Source: a virus
Length of the DNA: 22,979 nucleotides
IMG/VR virus record: IMGVR_UViG_3300021963_000686
Coordinates: 1 to 22,979 of that record
Reading direction: 5' to 3' (one strand)
Both the position numbers and the translations under genes were made by a program. The notes under the pieces were generated by a model, which did no database searches, was not told the origin of the DNA, and worked only from the letters and a program-made list of their open reading frames with translations. Of this stretch, positions 1-9,902 are shown in pieces. The stretch's first letter is position 1, and each line of letters opens with the position of its first letter.

Positions 1-3000
1 TCTTCTTTTATTTTCTTCTCATCCCACTTAGGTTTTCCTGTGGAAACAGGCTCAGCCTTAGGCGCAAGCTCCTTGGGAATCTCAACTGCCGGATTTGCTG
101 TAGAACCTTTGTTTGCCCAATCCCGCAAGATCTGCAGCCCTTCCTTGTCCCAATTAGATGTGGATGTCCATTTGGTTACATCATAACCCATTTCCTTAAC
201 CATGTCTGGAGTGATGCCAGCTGCTTCAAGACGCTTTACAGTTTCCTTTGCGTAATTTGTAAAGCCCTTCTTGTCGGAGTTAGGCTTTCTGCTTCCCCAG
301 TTTTCAGGATCATCCCTGAGCATTCTGTGCGTCTCAAAGAAATCGCCACCTAGTATCTTATCAGCTTCAGCTTCTAGCTTCTTTGTGGGCTTAGATGCAG
401 GAGCAGGCTTGGCTTCAGCAATAGGTTCAGAATCGGAAGCTGTTTCAATTAATGAATTAGCATACAGCTCTTTTGCCTTATCAAGCGTCTTTGCTGTTCC
501 TATTTCTTTGTAATCATAGATAGATCCATCCGGATTGTATATGGCTTTTTGAACAACATGGACAACATTTTCTCCTTTTGTTCTAAAAGTAATAAGTCCT
601 TTTTTGTCATTTGTAACATGACCAAGTATTGTGCCTTTTTTATCTTTCTTTTCAGACCAATTAGGCGCAAGCTCCTTGGGGATCTCAGCCGTTGTTGTAG
701 GCCTTGCCTCAGCAGGCTCTGCCTCAGGATAAGTATATTTCATTAACAAACCACCATTCTCATGTTCGTTAATGAATCCCCTTATTTCATGGGGCTTCAT
801 TCCTGCCTCAATGAGGTTGCGTATAACAGGTATTGAATATGATATCTGTGTGCTGTTAGCTTCCTCACCATAGCCGAAATCCATTGAGTCAAGAAGGCGT
901 GTAAGTTCAGCTTTCTCTGTTTCGATGTCATACTTTATAGCAGCAGGCTTTTCCTTGGGCGCAAGCTCCTTGGGGATCTCAGCCATAGTTGTAGGCTTTG
1001 CTTCCTTCTTTGGCTTTGCAGCCGGCTTAGCACCAAAATGTTTTTCTGCTGCTCCCGATGGAACCAGAACATTGGAAAGTCCTTCCTTGGGGAATGGTCT
1101 GCCCATGATTGTCTCAACAATTTGCTGCAATGCTTTCTTGTTTGAGCCCTTTCCAAGGTCATACATGGCATAGAATTGCTGAGGTGTAAGACCCATCTCC
1201 TTGGCTTTTTTCAAGGCATCCTGCAGCTGCTTTCCAGCCTCAGCATAATAAGAGCTTCCAGAACCATCAATTCTTGCGGTCTCAATCAAATCCGCAGCCT
1301 TTGCAAACGGACCATCAATAACATCCATGATCTCCTTAGAAGGAGGCTCAATCCATTGAGCGCCCTTGTTGTTTGTTATTCCATTCTCTTGTCTCCAGGC
1401 TACGACCTTTGGATCTTTAAGGTTTAATGTGGTAGACGGCTTGGCTTCGGCAGCAGGAGCAGGCTTGGCTTCGGCAGCAGCCGGCTTGCTAAGCTCATCA
1501 CGCATGGAAGCTATGATTTCGTTATTAAGCTCTATGGTTTTCTTTTTAGCTTCTACGGCAAAAGAAAGCTGTTTCTTAACTGGATTGCTGTCATCCATGG
1601 TTTTAAGCTTTTGCTCATTTCTAATTATCTCTTCTGCCCTCTTGGCATTGTTTTCCTCAAGGTTTTCCATATGGATCCTGATGGCATCCCTTACTCGATC
1701 AGACTCACTTCTGGAATCGATATCAATAGATCTTTCGACACCTTTAGTAGTTAGTTCAATTCCAGTTTCTGTGCCAATATATATATCGTGAGAAATCTTG
1801 ACCATGTTTACCTGAACACCATTGTTTATTGTCTTGGATGTTACAGATACTGTATATGGCCTATTGGTAGGTTTGGCCTGTTCAGCAGGAGCAGGCTTGG
1901 CTTCGGCTACATCCGGCTTTTCGTAATCAGGCAAGTACTGATATATATCAAAACCTGGGTCAAAGTTGGGCTTGATGGCAAAAGCAGCGTCGAGTTGTTT
2001 TTTAAGTTCCTTAACAAAGAACGCACGATCACCTGAGTGCATTGCGAGCCCAGGCTGATTCCTATCTATTGTATCCAGTTGAGCCTTGTTTATGGTTATA
2101 TACGAACTTGCTTTAGCTAGCTTTATCTTAGCTTCAGCAGACATCTGAACTTCCGCAGTTACAGGTTGAGGTTCTTGCGTAGCTTCAGCTGCTGGAGATG
2201 CAGCAACAGGTTTTTCCTCTGCAACAGGAGCCTTAGGCTGTTCGCTTAATTTACGAATCTTTCTATTAAACTCCTCAATTATAGGAAGAAAATACTGAGC
2301 CCTATCTTGCTTGTTCTTGTTATGTTGTCTTCCATCCTTTGCAGCGCCTTCGATGTACATCTGAAAGTCCTTACCAAACTGAACAAGATCCTTTGGTGGA
2401 TATTGAGTAAACCTATGTTCATACGCTTCAAACCACTTGCGCATAAGCGGAGGCATAACCTCTCCATCCTTGGCATATAAGTCTGATATTCTTCCGAAAA
2501 TGTCTTCCTTGTTTGTCGGCAACTTCTCAAGCGGATCTACGACCTTGCCTTGTTCCCTAAGAGGAGGAAGGTCTTGCGTTTCACCGATGATCTTTTTCTG
2601 GGCTTCAGCTTCCTTCTCCGGTGTTGTCTCAGAGACATCCTTCCTATTCAGCTTGCGCTTGGGCGGTCCATCACCCATGAAGTTGCCTTGGCTAAGCGTG
2701 TAGGCGGCTTCATTGACTCTGATGAAGACCCCATTGTCGCTGGCCTCAGGAGATGTCCATCTGTCAGCACGGAACGAGGTGTACGGATGCGTAGGGCCTC
2801 TAAGGCCAAGCTCACCCCAGTCAGCCGGCTGGTTTATGTATGCATCGTTCTTCTTCTTCTGGAAGTCAAAGATGAAGTGCATGAGGTCACGGATGTTCTC
2901 GCCCTTGGACGAAGCCGTGCCATCTGAGTTGGGGAAGAACAACTGGGCAGAAGGGATGGCGTTCTGCTTGGGATCCTTGTTGGAGTTGCCCTTGTTGAGG

Positions 3001-6000
3001 TTCGTGATGTAGTCATTCATGTACCCATACAGTTCGGATACAGTAATGCCATGTTGAACGGCGAGATCGCTGCCTGCGGCAATCATCACTCGCTTGTCTA
3101 CCGCCTTCCAGTCCAGGCCGTTGACACGGACCGATGCCTTCTTTGTCAGGCCGGAAGCGTCAGTCTCCCATGTAACGGACATGGACAACGGAAGCATGGC
3201 ACGATGCTCAGGGGAAAGCAGCGGATTGCCCCATTCACGCAACGAGGGAGTGGACTGGGGTGTATAGACAACTTCCTTGGATTCGCCGGAGTACATGCCC
3301 TGCAGCAGTCCGATCTGTCCATCGCTTCTGTAAATCGCCTTGCTGTAAGCCATGATCGTACTTCTGACATTGTCAGGAAGCTCAGGGTTCTGCAGCATGG
3401 CGTTAAGCTCACCTGGACTGAATACGCCTTCAATGACTGTAGTGCTGCCGTCCTTGCCCTTCTTCACATCCTTCTTTGTTCTTATGAAGTTGGGATTGTC
3501 GTTTCTGTACTGGTTTAGATCCACGACAGACTGGTGCGTCATGGTGGATTCTATTTCGGCTATCTGCTCTGCAGGACGCAATTCTCCGGCCTCATCGAGC
3601 CAATGGGACACATTGTTGGCTGTAACCCATGTTCTCCTATCTTGAGGAGACATCTTCTTCAGATCAACAGTAGGCTTGCCGTCCTTTGTCGTGCCGAACT
3701 TGTTGGATCTTCTGATGGCCTCTCTGGCAAGTCTGTCAAAGGCCTTGATCTGAACACGCTTGCCTGTCGTAGGATCGATGAAGAACCCACGGATGTCCTG
3801 GGCCGGTTGCTGACCCTGGGCTGTTCTTTCGTTTTCCCCGGTTATGATCTGGTTTCTTCCGACTATCTGTAGGTCTGTGTCGGCGGCAATCCAGTTAAAC
3901 GCACGATCAGTAAACCCTTCAAGTGTCATCAGAATGTCACCATGGTTATACAGACGCAGCTTGGGGCTCTGCTCAAGGTATAGACCGAGGTAGTTTGCGA
4001 ACACTTCTCTGGTGAGATTGTCTATGCCAAACTTATTGCCTGTTACAAGATAGTCCCTGACAGCAGCTCTTGCGCTAGCCTTCCATGCATCATCAAGGCC
4101 TGCAGACTCGGCGTGAGCATCGATCATTCTGTTCAGCAGATCGCCTGAGAATGTAGGTCTTTTACCTTTGCTGAAGGCATCGAACCCAAGTATCTTCTCA
4201 ATGAAAGCGGGAGAATTTACATCTTCTCCGTTCTTTACGGCTTCATCGTATATCTGCTTGTTTCTAGCGAGTACATCCGGGTTTGCTGCGATATCGCCAA
4301 ACATTGTGCGTGTAGCGTCAGCAACGACATGCTCAACGGATCCAGCCAAGAGGACGGCTTCACCGGCTTCATGCCACAATGCTGCCGTAGTCATCTTGTC
4401 CTTGTTGATGTAGACTATGGGGCCATCCTTTGTGGTTTCGATCGTAAGACCCTTGAATGTCATGACAGGGTTCCCTGTGGTCTCGTTTATGCCTGCACGG
4501 ACATTCGCATTGATGGTTTCGATGTCTACGCCATTCTCCCTTAGGAATGTTATCTCGTCAGAACCCTTGAGGCTGGCCTTGATCTCGTTGACCCTGTTCT
4601 TGGATTCGTTGATCTTGGCACGAACCATCTTGATCTGCGTGCCGATATCAATGCGCTCTTCCTTTGTGAGTGCCGGATTCTTCATCCGCTCTCCAAGCTG
4701 CTTGATCACATCCAGGTTCTGGGTGACCTCTATGTTGAGCGTATTGGACTCTTGGTTAAGCCTATTGGTGACCTCTGCGACAGCCTTGTTGATCTGCTCC
4801 TGCTTAAGCACGGAGCCAATGACATCTTCCGGCTCCTTGAAGCCAAGGGCTATGGATCTTCTGATGGCTTCAGACTGGTCCTTTAGGCCGTAGTCGTAGG
4901 CAAAACGCAAGGTAGCAGCCGTCTTGTCATCAATGATTCTGACCCTTCCTTTTGTCGAATTGTCAACGCCAAGGAAGAATCCAAGGAAGTCCTTCTCATA
5001 CCCGCCCTTTGCCGATTTGGTATGGGCATCGATGAAGTTCATGATGTTGGTGGGGTCACCACCAGCCGTGTTTATGGCCCTGAAAAGAGCATCGCTTCTC
5101 ATGGCGTTCAGCTTGCTGCTGCCTAAGCTCCACTCAGCACCCATAGCACCATAATAGCCAACTGCGGAAAACACAGTACCAATAGCAGCACCTTGACCGA
5201 TAGCATCACGATCCTTGCCGTAAACCACAAGTTCTGCGACACCGCCGCCCTTTAAACCAAAGTCATACAGGTTTCTCTTTCCAAATCTGAGGATGGATTC
5301 GATGCCGAAATTCGACATAAATGTGGCAACAGCAGCCGGACCAAACGGCTCTGTCGGATCAAAGCCGTAAGCTTCAGGGTTCTTGGCTATCTTGTGTGCA
5401 TAGCCCCTCCAGAGCGTGGGGTCACCTCTGGCTATCTCATCGCCCCAGGCCTTCATGAACTTGCCCATGGACTGAGAGTTAGCACCAATGACTCTCATGC
5501 CTGTTATGAATCCAAGCGTATTGATGATGTACTTGGGATACTTAACCCAGGCACTATCATTACCCATATAGGCATCTATTCCGTTTATGCCAGCAGCAGC
5601 ACCAAGACCAACCATCGTTCTGGTTACGAATCTTGCGCTAGCCTGATCTCTCAGCCATTGCTCAGCAAGTTCGCCAGATGCCTCGCCGGCTGCTCTTGTG
5701 AAGGCCCACTTGATCGAGGAGTCAATAAGGTCTGCGGTAGAGTTTGCAACGCCGGCAATCGACATGTCTCTCCAGAAACCCTTGCCAAGTTCTCTGCCAC
5801 CAAGCACCCATTCACCGAAAGCCGATGTCATAGTACCGGCAGATCTTCTTGCAACGCTTGCGTTGGAGTTGGCATCTGCGGATGCATCTGCGGCGTTCTT
5901 AGATGCTGCTACGGCATCGGATATGGCCTTGGCTTGTCTGGCTCTGGCAAGCCTATGTATCTCGGTTACCTTTTCTGCAACGACCATATTGGCTCGCTGC

Positions 6001-7814
6001 TCGATGTTCATCTTGCTCCAAATATCGGCTCCATTTTCAACGCCAGCAAAGGAAGGAGGAGGCTCTATGGTTGCGATCTTCTGCTTTCCGGACATGAGTT
6101 GCCATTGCTCATCCGTGACGCTAGCCAAACTCTGAGGTCTGGGAACGGAGTTCATCAACTCGTTCAATATGTCATCCGTGAATGTGCCGGCTTTTATGGC
6201 CTGGAAGGGGGCAGAAAGCATACGCTTCATGCCTGCTTCCTGTATCTGTTCTGCGGTAAGTTTGGTGATGTCCTTGCCTATTTCGGTAAGGTAAGCTCTC
6301 CCGATATCTTGCATTATGTTGCCGATGCCGGAGAACTGCTTTGTCGCATTGGCTAGTTCTATCGTGAAGCCCTCAAGGGACGCAACTCTTGCAACAGCGG
6401 CGTATCTAGCCATCATCGATGTCTCTGCAGCACTAGCAGATCCAAGCGCACGGAAAGCACCAGAACCCAAGCTATACAAAGCAATCGGGTCGATCCAAAC
6501 CTGACCCGGAGTCCACACATTTGGATCGGCTTCAGACTTCCCACCATTGCTCATGTATGGGTTGCCGGTCATCATTAGTTCGCCGGAAGCCCATCTGTTC
6601 ATCTGTTTGATGTCTTTGCCAGCTCTATTGAGTCTATTGGCTGTTACTGTATAACCATTAGGCTCTGCAGCTATCTTAAGAAGACGCTCCTTGATTTCAG
6701 GATTACTTTCATATCCAGCCTGTTCAACCATGGCGTTTCTATGGAAACCATCATCCAATGAACCATGCCAAGACAATGGATCTTTGCTGGCATCAAGGGC
6801 AAGGTCTCCCCAGCCCTTCAAGACTCTTCCCATAGCCTCAACAGTACCAGAAAGCTTATTTCCTGCGCTTTCCCATGCACCTGGAAGCTTGAACATCGGC
6901 TCCGGCTTTACCTTTTTTCCGTCAATTACAGCCTCAGGAGGATTGGTGAATCTTTGGTACAGCTTGAGGTACTGCTCTCTATTTCGTATGACCTCATCCA
7001 CAGGTCTGCCCTGTAGCTCGGCAACCTTGATGGCTCTTTCGGTATCGACCTTTCCGGAAACAAGTTCACCTGTGCTGATCTTCTGCTGAACGCCCATCAT
7101 GACAAATTCCCTGGCCTCAGACTGAAGGGATTTGTAGTTGGGCTTGTCCTTATAATAGTCGTTTATGACTACTGTAGGCTCGTCTACGAGATGCTCGATC
7201 GTATCGGATATCTCAAACTTAAGTGTGGCTAGCATGGAGGAGGCTCCATGCATGAATGTTATGCCTCGCTTGGGGTGATCATAAAAGTACTTATAATCAG
7301 CCAAATCCATCTTGCCCTTGTCCGTGACTAGACCATCTGGACCAATTTCAAAAGGCTCTTCGCCAGCTGTGATCTTATGGTGGATCTGCATGCCTCGGAA
7401 GAACATGGGATCCGTTTGAATCGTTCTGATCAACGCACCGCTGGCAAGCTCAAGGTCGTTTCTTTGCCGTTCTGTAGCTGCCTCAACACCAGCCTGTTCT
7501 ACCCTAGCGTCTTCTTCAGGCGTGTTTTTTCTAAGGCCAGGTGCAATATACGGCTGGTCTATTTTCTGCTGTGCCTTTTCTCTGGCTTGTTCTGCGGTTT
7601 CTCTGACTCTATACTGAGAACCAAGCGCACCAGAGGTAGATCTCTCGATCTTTGTTGTTGGAAGAAACCCCTTTAGGTCTTCCTTTGAAGGAATAATCTT
7701 TCCAGATTTAACACCTTCAATGTAGCTTTCGGCATCTGTTAGAGGTATTGGTGTAGCATTGAATTGGTCGATGCTAGGTGGAGCCTGTACTGGCTCCTGA
7801 TTATCTGGTTCCAT
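1..7814 (-). CDS. Giant multidomain virion/ejection protein, 3' end outside window
   Basis: A single frame stays open from ATG at 7814 to the left edge, giving at least 2604 residues with no stop seen. It starts 2 bases after the TAA of the preceding gene. Visible layout: a helical N-terminal half; hydrophobic Gly/Ala-rich segments near residues 730-775 and 870-897; a charged coiled coil near 1000-1090; a zincin-like element LWHEAGEAV with H1148, E1149 and E1152, and a possible distant glutamate E1270 in REVFANYLG; a motif FRADRW at 1681-1686 followed by NFMGDGPP, resembling R-DR...N(F/Y)MP motifs that I recall from very large phage proteins; then Pro/Ala/Lys linkers with repeated EIPKELAP and EAKPAPA units after about residue 1950. 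Position last in the structural operon, after two other probable internal proteins, suggests an ejected virion protein comparable in role to T7 gp16 or to polyvalent/DarB-like proteins. The role is inference; the length and frame are seen. Confidence 0.85.
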   Translation of the reverse strand, partial: MEPDNQEPVQAPPSIDQFNATPIPLTDAESYIEGVKSGKIIPSKEDLKGFLPTTKIERSTSGALGSQYRVRETAEQAREKAQQKIDQPYIAPGLRKNTPEEDARVEQAGVEAATERQRNDLELASGALIRTIQTDPMFFRGMQIHHKITAGEEPFEIGPDGLVTDKGKMDLADYKYFYDHPKRGITFMHGASSMLATLKFEISDTIEHLVDEPTVVINDYYKDKPNYKSLQSEAREFVMMGVQQKISTGELVSGKVDTERAIKVAELQGRPVDEVIRNREQYLKLYQRFTNPPEAVIDGKKVKPEPMFKLPGAWESAGNKLSGTVEAMGRVLKGWGDLALDASKDPLSWHGSLDDGFHRNAMVEQAGYESNPEIKERLLKIAAEPNGYTVTANRLNRAGKDIKQMNRWASGELMMTGNPYMSNGGKSEADPNVWTPGQVWIDPIALYSLGSGAFRALGSASAAETSMMARYAAVARVASLEGFTIELANATKQFSGIGNIMQDIGRAYLTEIGKDITKLTAEQIQEAGMKRMLSAPFQAIKAGTFTDDILNELMNSVPRPQSLASVTDEQWQLMSGKQKIATIEPPPSFAGVENGADIWSKMNIEQRANMVVAEKVTEIHRLARARQAKAISDAVAASKNAADASADANSNASVARRSAGTMTSAFGEWVLGGRELGKGFWRDMSIAGVANSTADLIDSSIKWAFTRAAGEASGELAEQWLRDQASARFVTRTMVGLGAAAGINGIDAYMGNDSAWVKYPKYIINTLGFITGMRVIGANSQSMGKFMKAWGDEIARGDPTLWRGYAHKIAKNPEAYGFDPTEPFGPAAVATFMSNFGIESILRFGKRNLYDFGLKGGGVAELVVYGKDRDAIGQGAAIGTVFSAVGYYGAMGAEWSLGSSKLNAMRSDALFRAINTAGGDPTNIMNFIDAHTKSAKGGYEKDFLGFFLGVDNSTKGRVRIIDDKTAATLRFAYDYGLKDQSEAIRRSIALGFKEPEDVIGSVLKQEQINKAVAEVTNRLNQESNTLNIEVTQNLDVIKQLGERMKNPALTKEERIDIGTQIKMVRAKINESKNRVNEIKASLKGSDEITFLRENGVDIETINANVRAGINETTGNPVMTFKGLTIETTKDGPIVYINKDKMTTAALWHEAGEAVLLAGSVEHVVADATRTMFGDIAANPDVLARNKQIYDEAVKNGEDVNSPAFIEKILGFDAFSKGKRPTFSGDLLNRMIDAHAESAGLDDAWKASARAAVRDYLVTGNKFGIDNLTREVFANYLGLYLEQSPKLRLYNHGDILMTLEGFTDRAFNWIAADTDLQIVGRNQIITGENERTAQGQQPAQDIRGFFIDPTTGKRVQIKAFDRLAREAIRRSNKFGTTKDGKPTVDLKKMSPQDRRTWVTANNVSHWLDEAGELRPAEQIAEIESTMTHQSVVDLNQYRNDNPNFIRTKKDVKKGKDGSTTVIEGVFSPGELNAMLQNPELPDNVRSTIMAYSKAIYRSDGQIGLLQGMYSGESKEVVYTPQSTPSLREWGNPLLSPEHRAMLPLSMSVTWETDASGLTKKASVRVNGLDWKAVDKRVMIAAGSDLAVQHGITVSELYGYMNDYITNLNKGNSNKDPKQNAIPSAQLFFPNSDGTASSKGENIRDLMHFIFDFQKKKNDAYINQPADWGELGLRGPTHPYTSFRADRWTSPEASDNGVFIRVNEAAYTLSQGNFMGDGPPKRKLNRKDVSETTPEKEAEAQKKIIGETQDLPPLREQGKVVDPLEKLPTNKEDIFGRISDLYAKDGEVMPPLMRKWFEAYEHRFTQYPPKDLVQFGKDFQMYIEGAAKDGRQHNKNKQDRAQYFLPIIEEFNRKIRKLSEQPKAPVAEEKPVAASPAAEATQEPQPVTAEVQMSAEAKIKLAKASSYITINKAQLDTIDRNQPGLAMHSGDRAFFVKELKKQLDAAFAIKPNFDPGFDIYQYLPDYEKPDVAEAKPAPAEQAKPTNRPYTVSVTSKTINNGVQVNMVKISHDIYIGTETGIELTTKGVERSIDIDSRSESDRVRDAIRIHMENLEENNAKRAEEIIRNEQKLKTMDDSNPVKKQLSFAVEAKKKTIELNNEIIASMRDELSKPAAAEAKPAPAAEAKPSTTLNLKDPKVVAWRQENGITNNKGAQWIEPPSKEIMDVIDGPFAKAADLIETARIDGSGSSYYAEAGKQLQDALKKAKEMGLTPQQFYAMYDLGKGSNKKALQQIVETIMGRPFPKEGLSNVLVPSGAAEKHFGAKPAAKPKKEAKPTTMAEIPKELAPKEKPAAIKYDIETEKAELTRLLDSMDFGYGEEANSTQISYSIPVIRNLIEAGMKPHEIRGFINEHENGGLLMKYTYPEAEPAEARPTTTAEIPKELAPNWSEKKDKKGTILGHVTNDKKGLITFRTKGENVVHVVQKAIYNPDGSIYDYKEIGTAKTLDKAKELYANSLIETASDSEPIAEAKPAPASKPTKKLEAEADKILGGDFFETHRMLRDDPENWGSRKPNSDKKGFTNYAKETVKRLEAAGITPDMVKEMGYDVTKWTSTSNWDKEGLQILRDWANKGSTANPAVEIPKELAPKAEPVSTGKPKWDEKKIKE
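60..980 (-). repeat. Three copies of an EIPKELAP-coding repeat inside the giant gene
   Basis: Nearly identical in-frame DNA stretches at 957-980, 663-686 and 60-83 each encode EIPKELAP (starting at residues 2279, 2377 and 2578). Copies one and two are preceded by TTMA and TTTA. After copy two comes NWSEKKDKK, and some residues after copy three comes KWDEKKIKE, so the adjoining segment may be repeated as well. The repeats separate segments of about 90 and 190 residues, consistent with linkers between modules. Confidence 0.8.
397..1904 (-). repeat. Three identical 20-base linker repeats coding EAKPAPA
   Basis: The plus-strand string gcaggagcaggcttggcttc occurs at 397-416, 1453-1472 and 1885-1904, always in the same reading phase of the giant gene, where it encodes EAKPAPA. 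Such Ala/Pro/Lys segments are typical flexible linkers. Conservation at the DNA level suggests recent duplication or recombination between modules rather than only selection on protein composition. Confidence 0.8.
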
Positions 7815-7816
7815 TA

Positions 7817-9901
7817 TTACTGGCCTAGGGTTTGTTCTATATTTTGGAATTGATTGTACCCTGGACGCAGGGTTTCAATCTTTTCCTTGTCTTCAGGTTT
7901 AATCTGCTTTTCTTCATTGTCAATCGCCTTAGTAGCAGTTTCAGCGCTAAACGCAGAAGGGTTGTATCTTTGTATAAGGATCTTTTGGCCTGCAGAATCT
8001 AGGTATGGGGTTCCAGCCTTGTCCTTTGTATCTAGTTCAGTTTGTAGAGCTTTCATCCGTTGCTCAGGGCTCATTCCGGCAAAGCTACCACCACCTGTAG
8101 CAAAGTCATCAATAAGAACTTTGGTCTTTGAAGGAAGACCTGTATAATCATCGGCTGCACCGATCTGTTCGTACTTAAGGCCAGGGATAGAAGATAGCGT
8201 GTTAGAATAAGATCTACCAAACATAACTTTCATAAACCTATACTGAGCAATATCATAGTCCTTCAAGGATGTGATGTCTTCACCCATTGGCAAGGAAGCC
8301 AAGATTGTTCTAAGTTCGGTGTCGGACTGCTGATTACCACCAGCAACCATCGGTCTAACCGCTGCAATCATTGCCGGTCTAAGCGCACGGAAAACAGCTC
8401 TGGCTTCCGGGGAAAAAGCTCTGTTAGTGCCATATTTCTGATAGGTAGAAATGATCTGATCAATGGACCAGTCCATTGTCTTTTTGCCTGAGGTCAGATT
8501 CATTACATGCCTTAACTCTGTGCTGTTGGCAATGTAACCACTCCAGCCAAAGAATTTTTCAGGAGTAAGGGTTTTTGCTGCAACATCACCTCTACCTTGG
8601 ATGAGTTCAACATGGCCTTTCAATGCTTGAACCTGTTTGTTTACATTGTCTAAAATTTTGCCCTGCACATTAGCAGGAAGGGCATAGAAATCATTAGGAG
8701 AAAGACCAGCATACTCTTTGCCATAATCAAGGTTGGGAGGAAGTTTTACTACGCTATCACCTGTCCCCATCTGAGTGGCAGTCTTAAACACAAACTTGCC
8801 ACCCTGCATGACCCAAGCATAGCCTGGACCTTGCGTAAGAACTGTACCTTCTGGAATATCTCTAGCTGCTTTTTCCGCAAAATCTTCATCTTCCTTGGTG
8901 ATGTTAATGGCCTGAGCAACCTCAGGACCATATGTCTTACTTAGTTCTTCTCTGACCGATTGCTTTTTTCGTCCGATTGTATCGAGAATAGCTGTTTGCC
9001 TAGCGGAAACAGCTTTAGAATAGATAGTAGGATCTGTAAAACTTTGGCTAAGTGCTGTGAATCCCGCCGCTGTTTCCGCATCTCTTTTCTTTTTCTGCGC
9101 TTCTTCATATTTTTGTAGTGCAACAGCTGCGTTTTTCTTTGAATTGGAGTAATCGGCTAAGGCAATATCAGCTGAGTATTCAGGATCAGTAATGTCTGCT
9201 TCATCGGCAACTTTCTCAGACTGGGCCATTTCCACCCTTTTTTGATCATACGATTGTCTTAATGCGTCTACTTGTTGAGTAAAAGGAGCCCCTGCTCTAT
9301 TGGTAGCTTCCTTTGTGATTTGAGATTGTTCTTTGGTGAAGAACTGAGCGGACGGAGGAACAGTTGCAGCAGAGACATTTCTTATGTCACCGCTTATTGC
9401 CGCATTTATGTCAGCACCAGCTTTAAGTGCCTTGCCAAGTCTTTCCAATCCAGCAGTACCACCCTTGTTGTCTACGCCGGCTTCCGTGGCTGCAATCTGA
9501 CGCAACTTAATGTCACGATCGATCTTGCTGTTATACGCCTGTTCGCCGGCAACAAATGCATTGAGATCTTTCTGGGACATGCTTTCTATGCCTCCAGACT
9601 CAAAAGTCCTACCAAGGAATTGCTTCACATGGTTTGGGGTGCTGTCGCTATACATGGCAGATTCGGGATCGCCATTGGTATAGGAATCAAGAAGACCCTG
9701 GGCTGTGGACCGGACTTGGTCTTGTTTGACCTTCTCTGCAGCCATGCCTTGGAATGTCTTTCCAAGCGTGTCACCTATCTGGGCGTAAGCTCTTCCCATG
9801 GAGCCCATGGCTTCTACATAACCGGCTGGGATCTGGTTTACCTGTTCGCCTTGATATCTGGCAAACATACCACCGCCTTGATTACCTTGAGGAGCTGCCA
9901 T
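7817..9901 (-). CDS. Putative internal virion (ejection) protein, 694 aa
   Basis: I chose ATG at 9901, beginning MAAPQGNQGGG, because it lies 1 base after the TAA of the upstream gene. A longer frame to a TTG at 9961 would overlap that gene by 59 bases and adds an uncharacteristic segment. The protein is largely helical and rich in Gln, Ala and Lys. It has a Gly-rich N-terminus, heptad-like Lys/Glu/Gln stretches around residues 220-280, and no signal peptide or membrane span that I can see. I recognise no enzymatic motif. It sits between a small Gly/Gln-rich protein with a membrane segment and the giant protein, the place taken by the middle ejection protein (T7 gp15-like, P22 gp20-like) in podovirus operons. 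Function is inferred from order, size and composition only. It ends in TAA, 2 bases before the giant gene's ATG. Confidence 0.75.
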   Translation of the reverse strand: MAAPQGNQGGGMFARYQGEQVNQIPAGYVEAMGSMGRAYAQIGDTLGKTFQGMAAEKVKQDQVRSTAQGLLDSYTNGDPESAMYSDSTPNHVKQFLGRTFESGGIESMSQKDLNAFVAGEQAYNSKIDRDIKLRQIAATEAGVDNKGGTAGLERLGKALKAGADINAAISGDIRNVSAATVPPSAQFFTKEQSQITKEATNRAGAPFTQQVDALRQSYDQKRVEMAQSEKVADEADITDPEYSADIALADYSNSKKNAAVALQKYEEAQKKKRDAETAAGFTALSQSFTDPTIYSKAVSARQTAILDTIGRKKQSVREELSKTYGPEVAQAINITKEDEDFAEKAARDIPEGTVLTQGPGYAWVMQGGKFVFKTATQMGTGDSVVKLPPNLDYGKEYAGLSPNDFYALPANVQGKILDNVNKQVQALKGHVELIQGRGDVAAKTLTPEKFFGWSGYIANSTELRHVMNLTSGKKTMDWSIDQIISTYQKYGTNRAFSPEARAVFRALRPAMIAAVRPMVAGGNQQSDTELRTILASLPMGEDITSLKDYDIAQYRFMKVMFGRSYSNTLSSIPGLKYEQIGAADDYTGLPSKTKVLIDDFATGGGSFAGMSPEQRMKALQTELDTKDKAGTPYLDSAGQKILIQRYNPSAFSAETATKAIDNEEKQIKPEDKEKIETLRPGYNQFQNIEQTLGQ

Positions 9902-9902
9902 A

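Noticed and set aside
5394-6356. 320-codon open frame on the plus strand
   Set aside because: It lies wholly antisense to the giant gene and has Cys/Gly-rich, non-protein-like composition.
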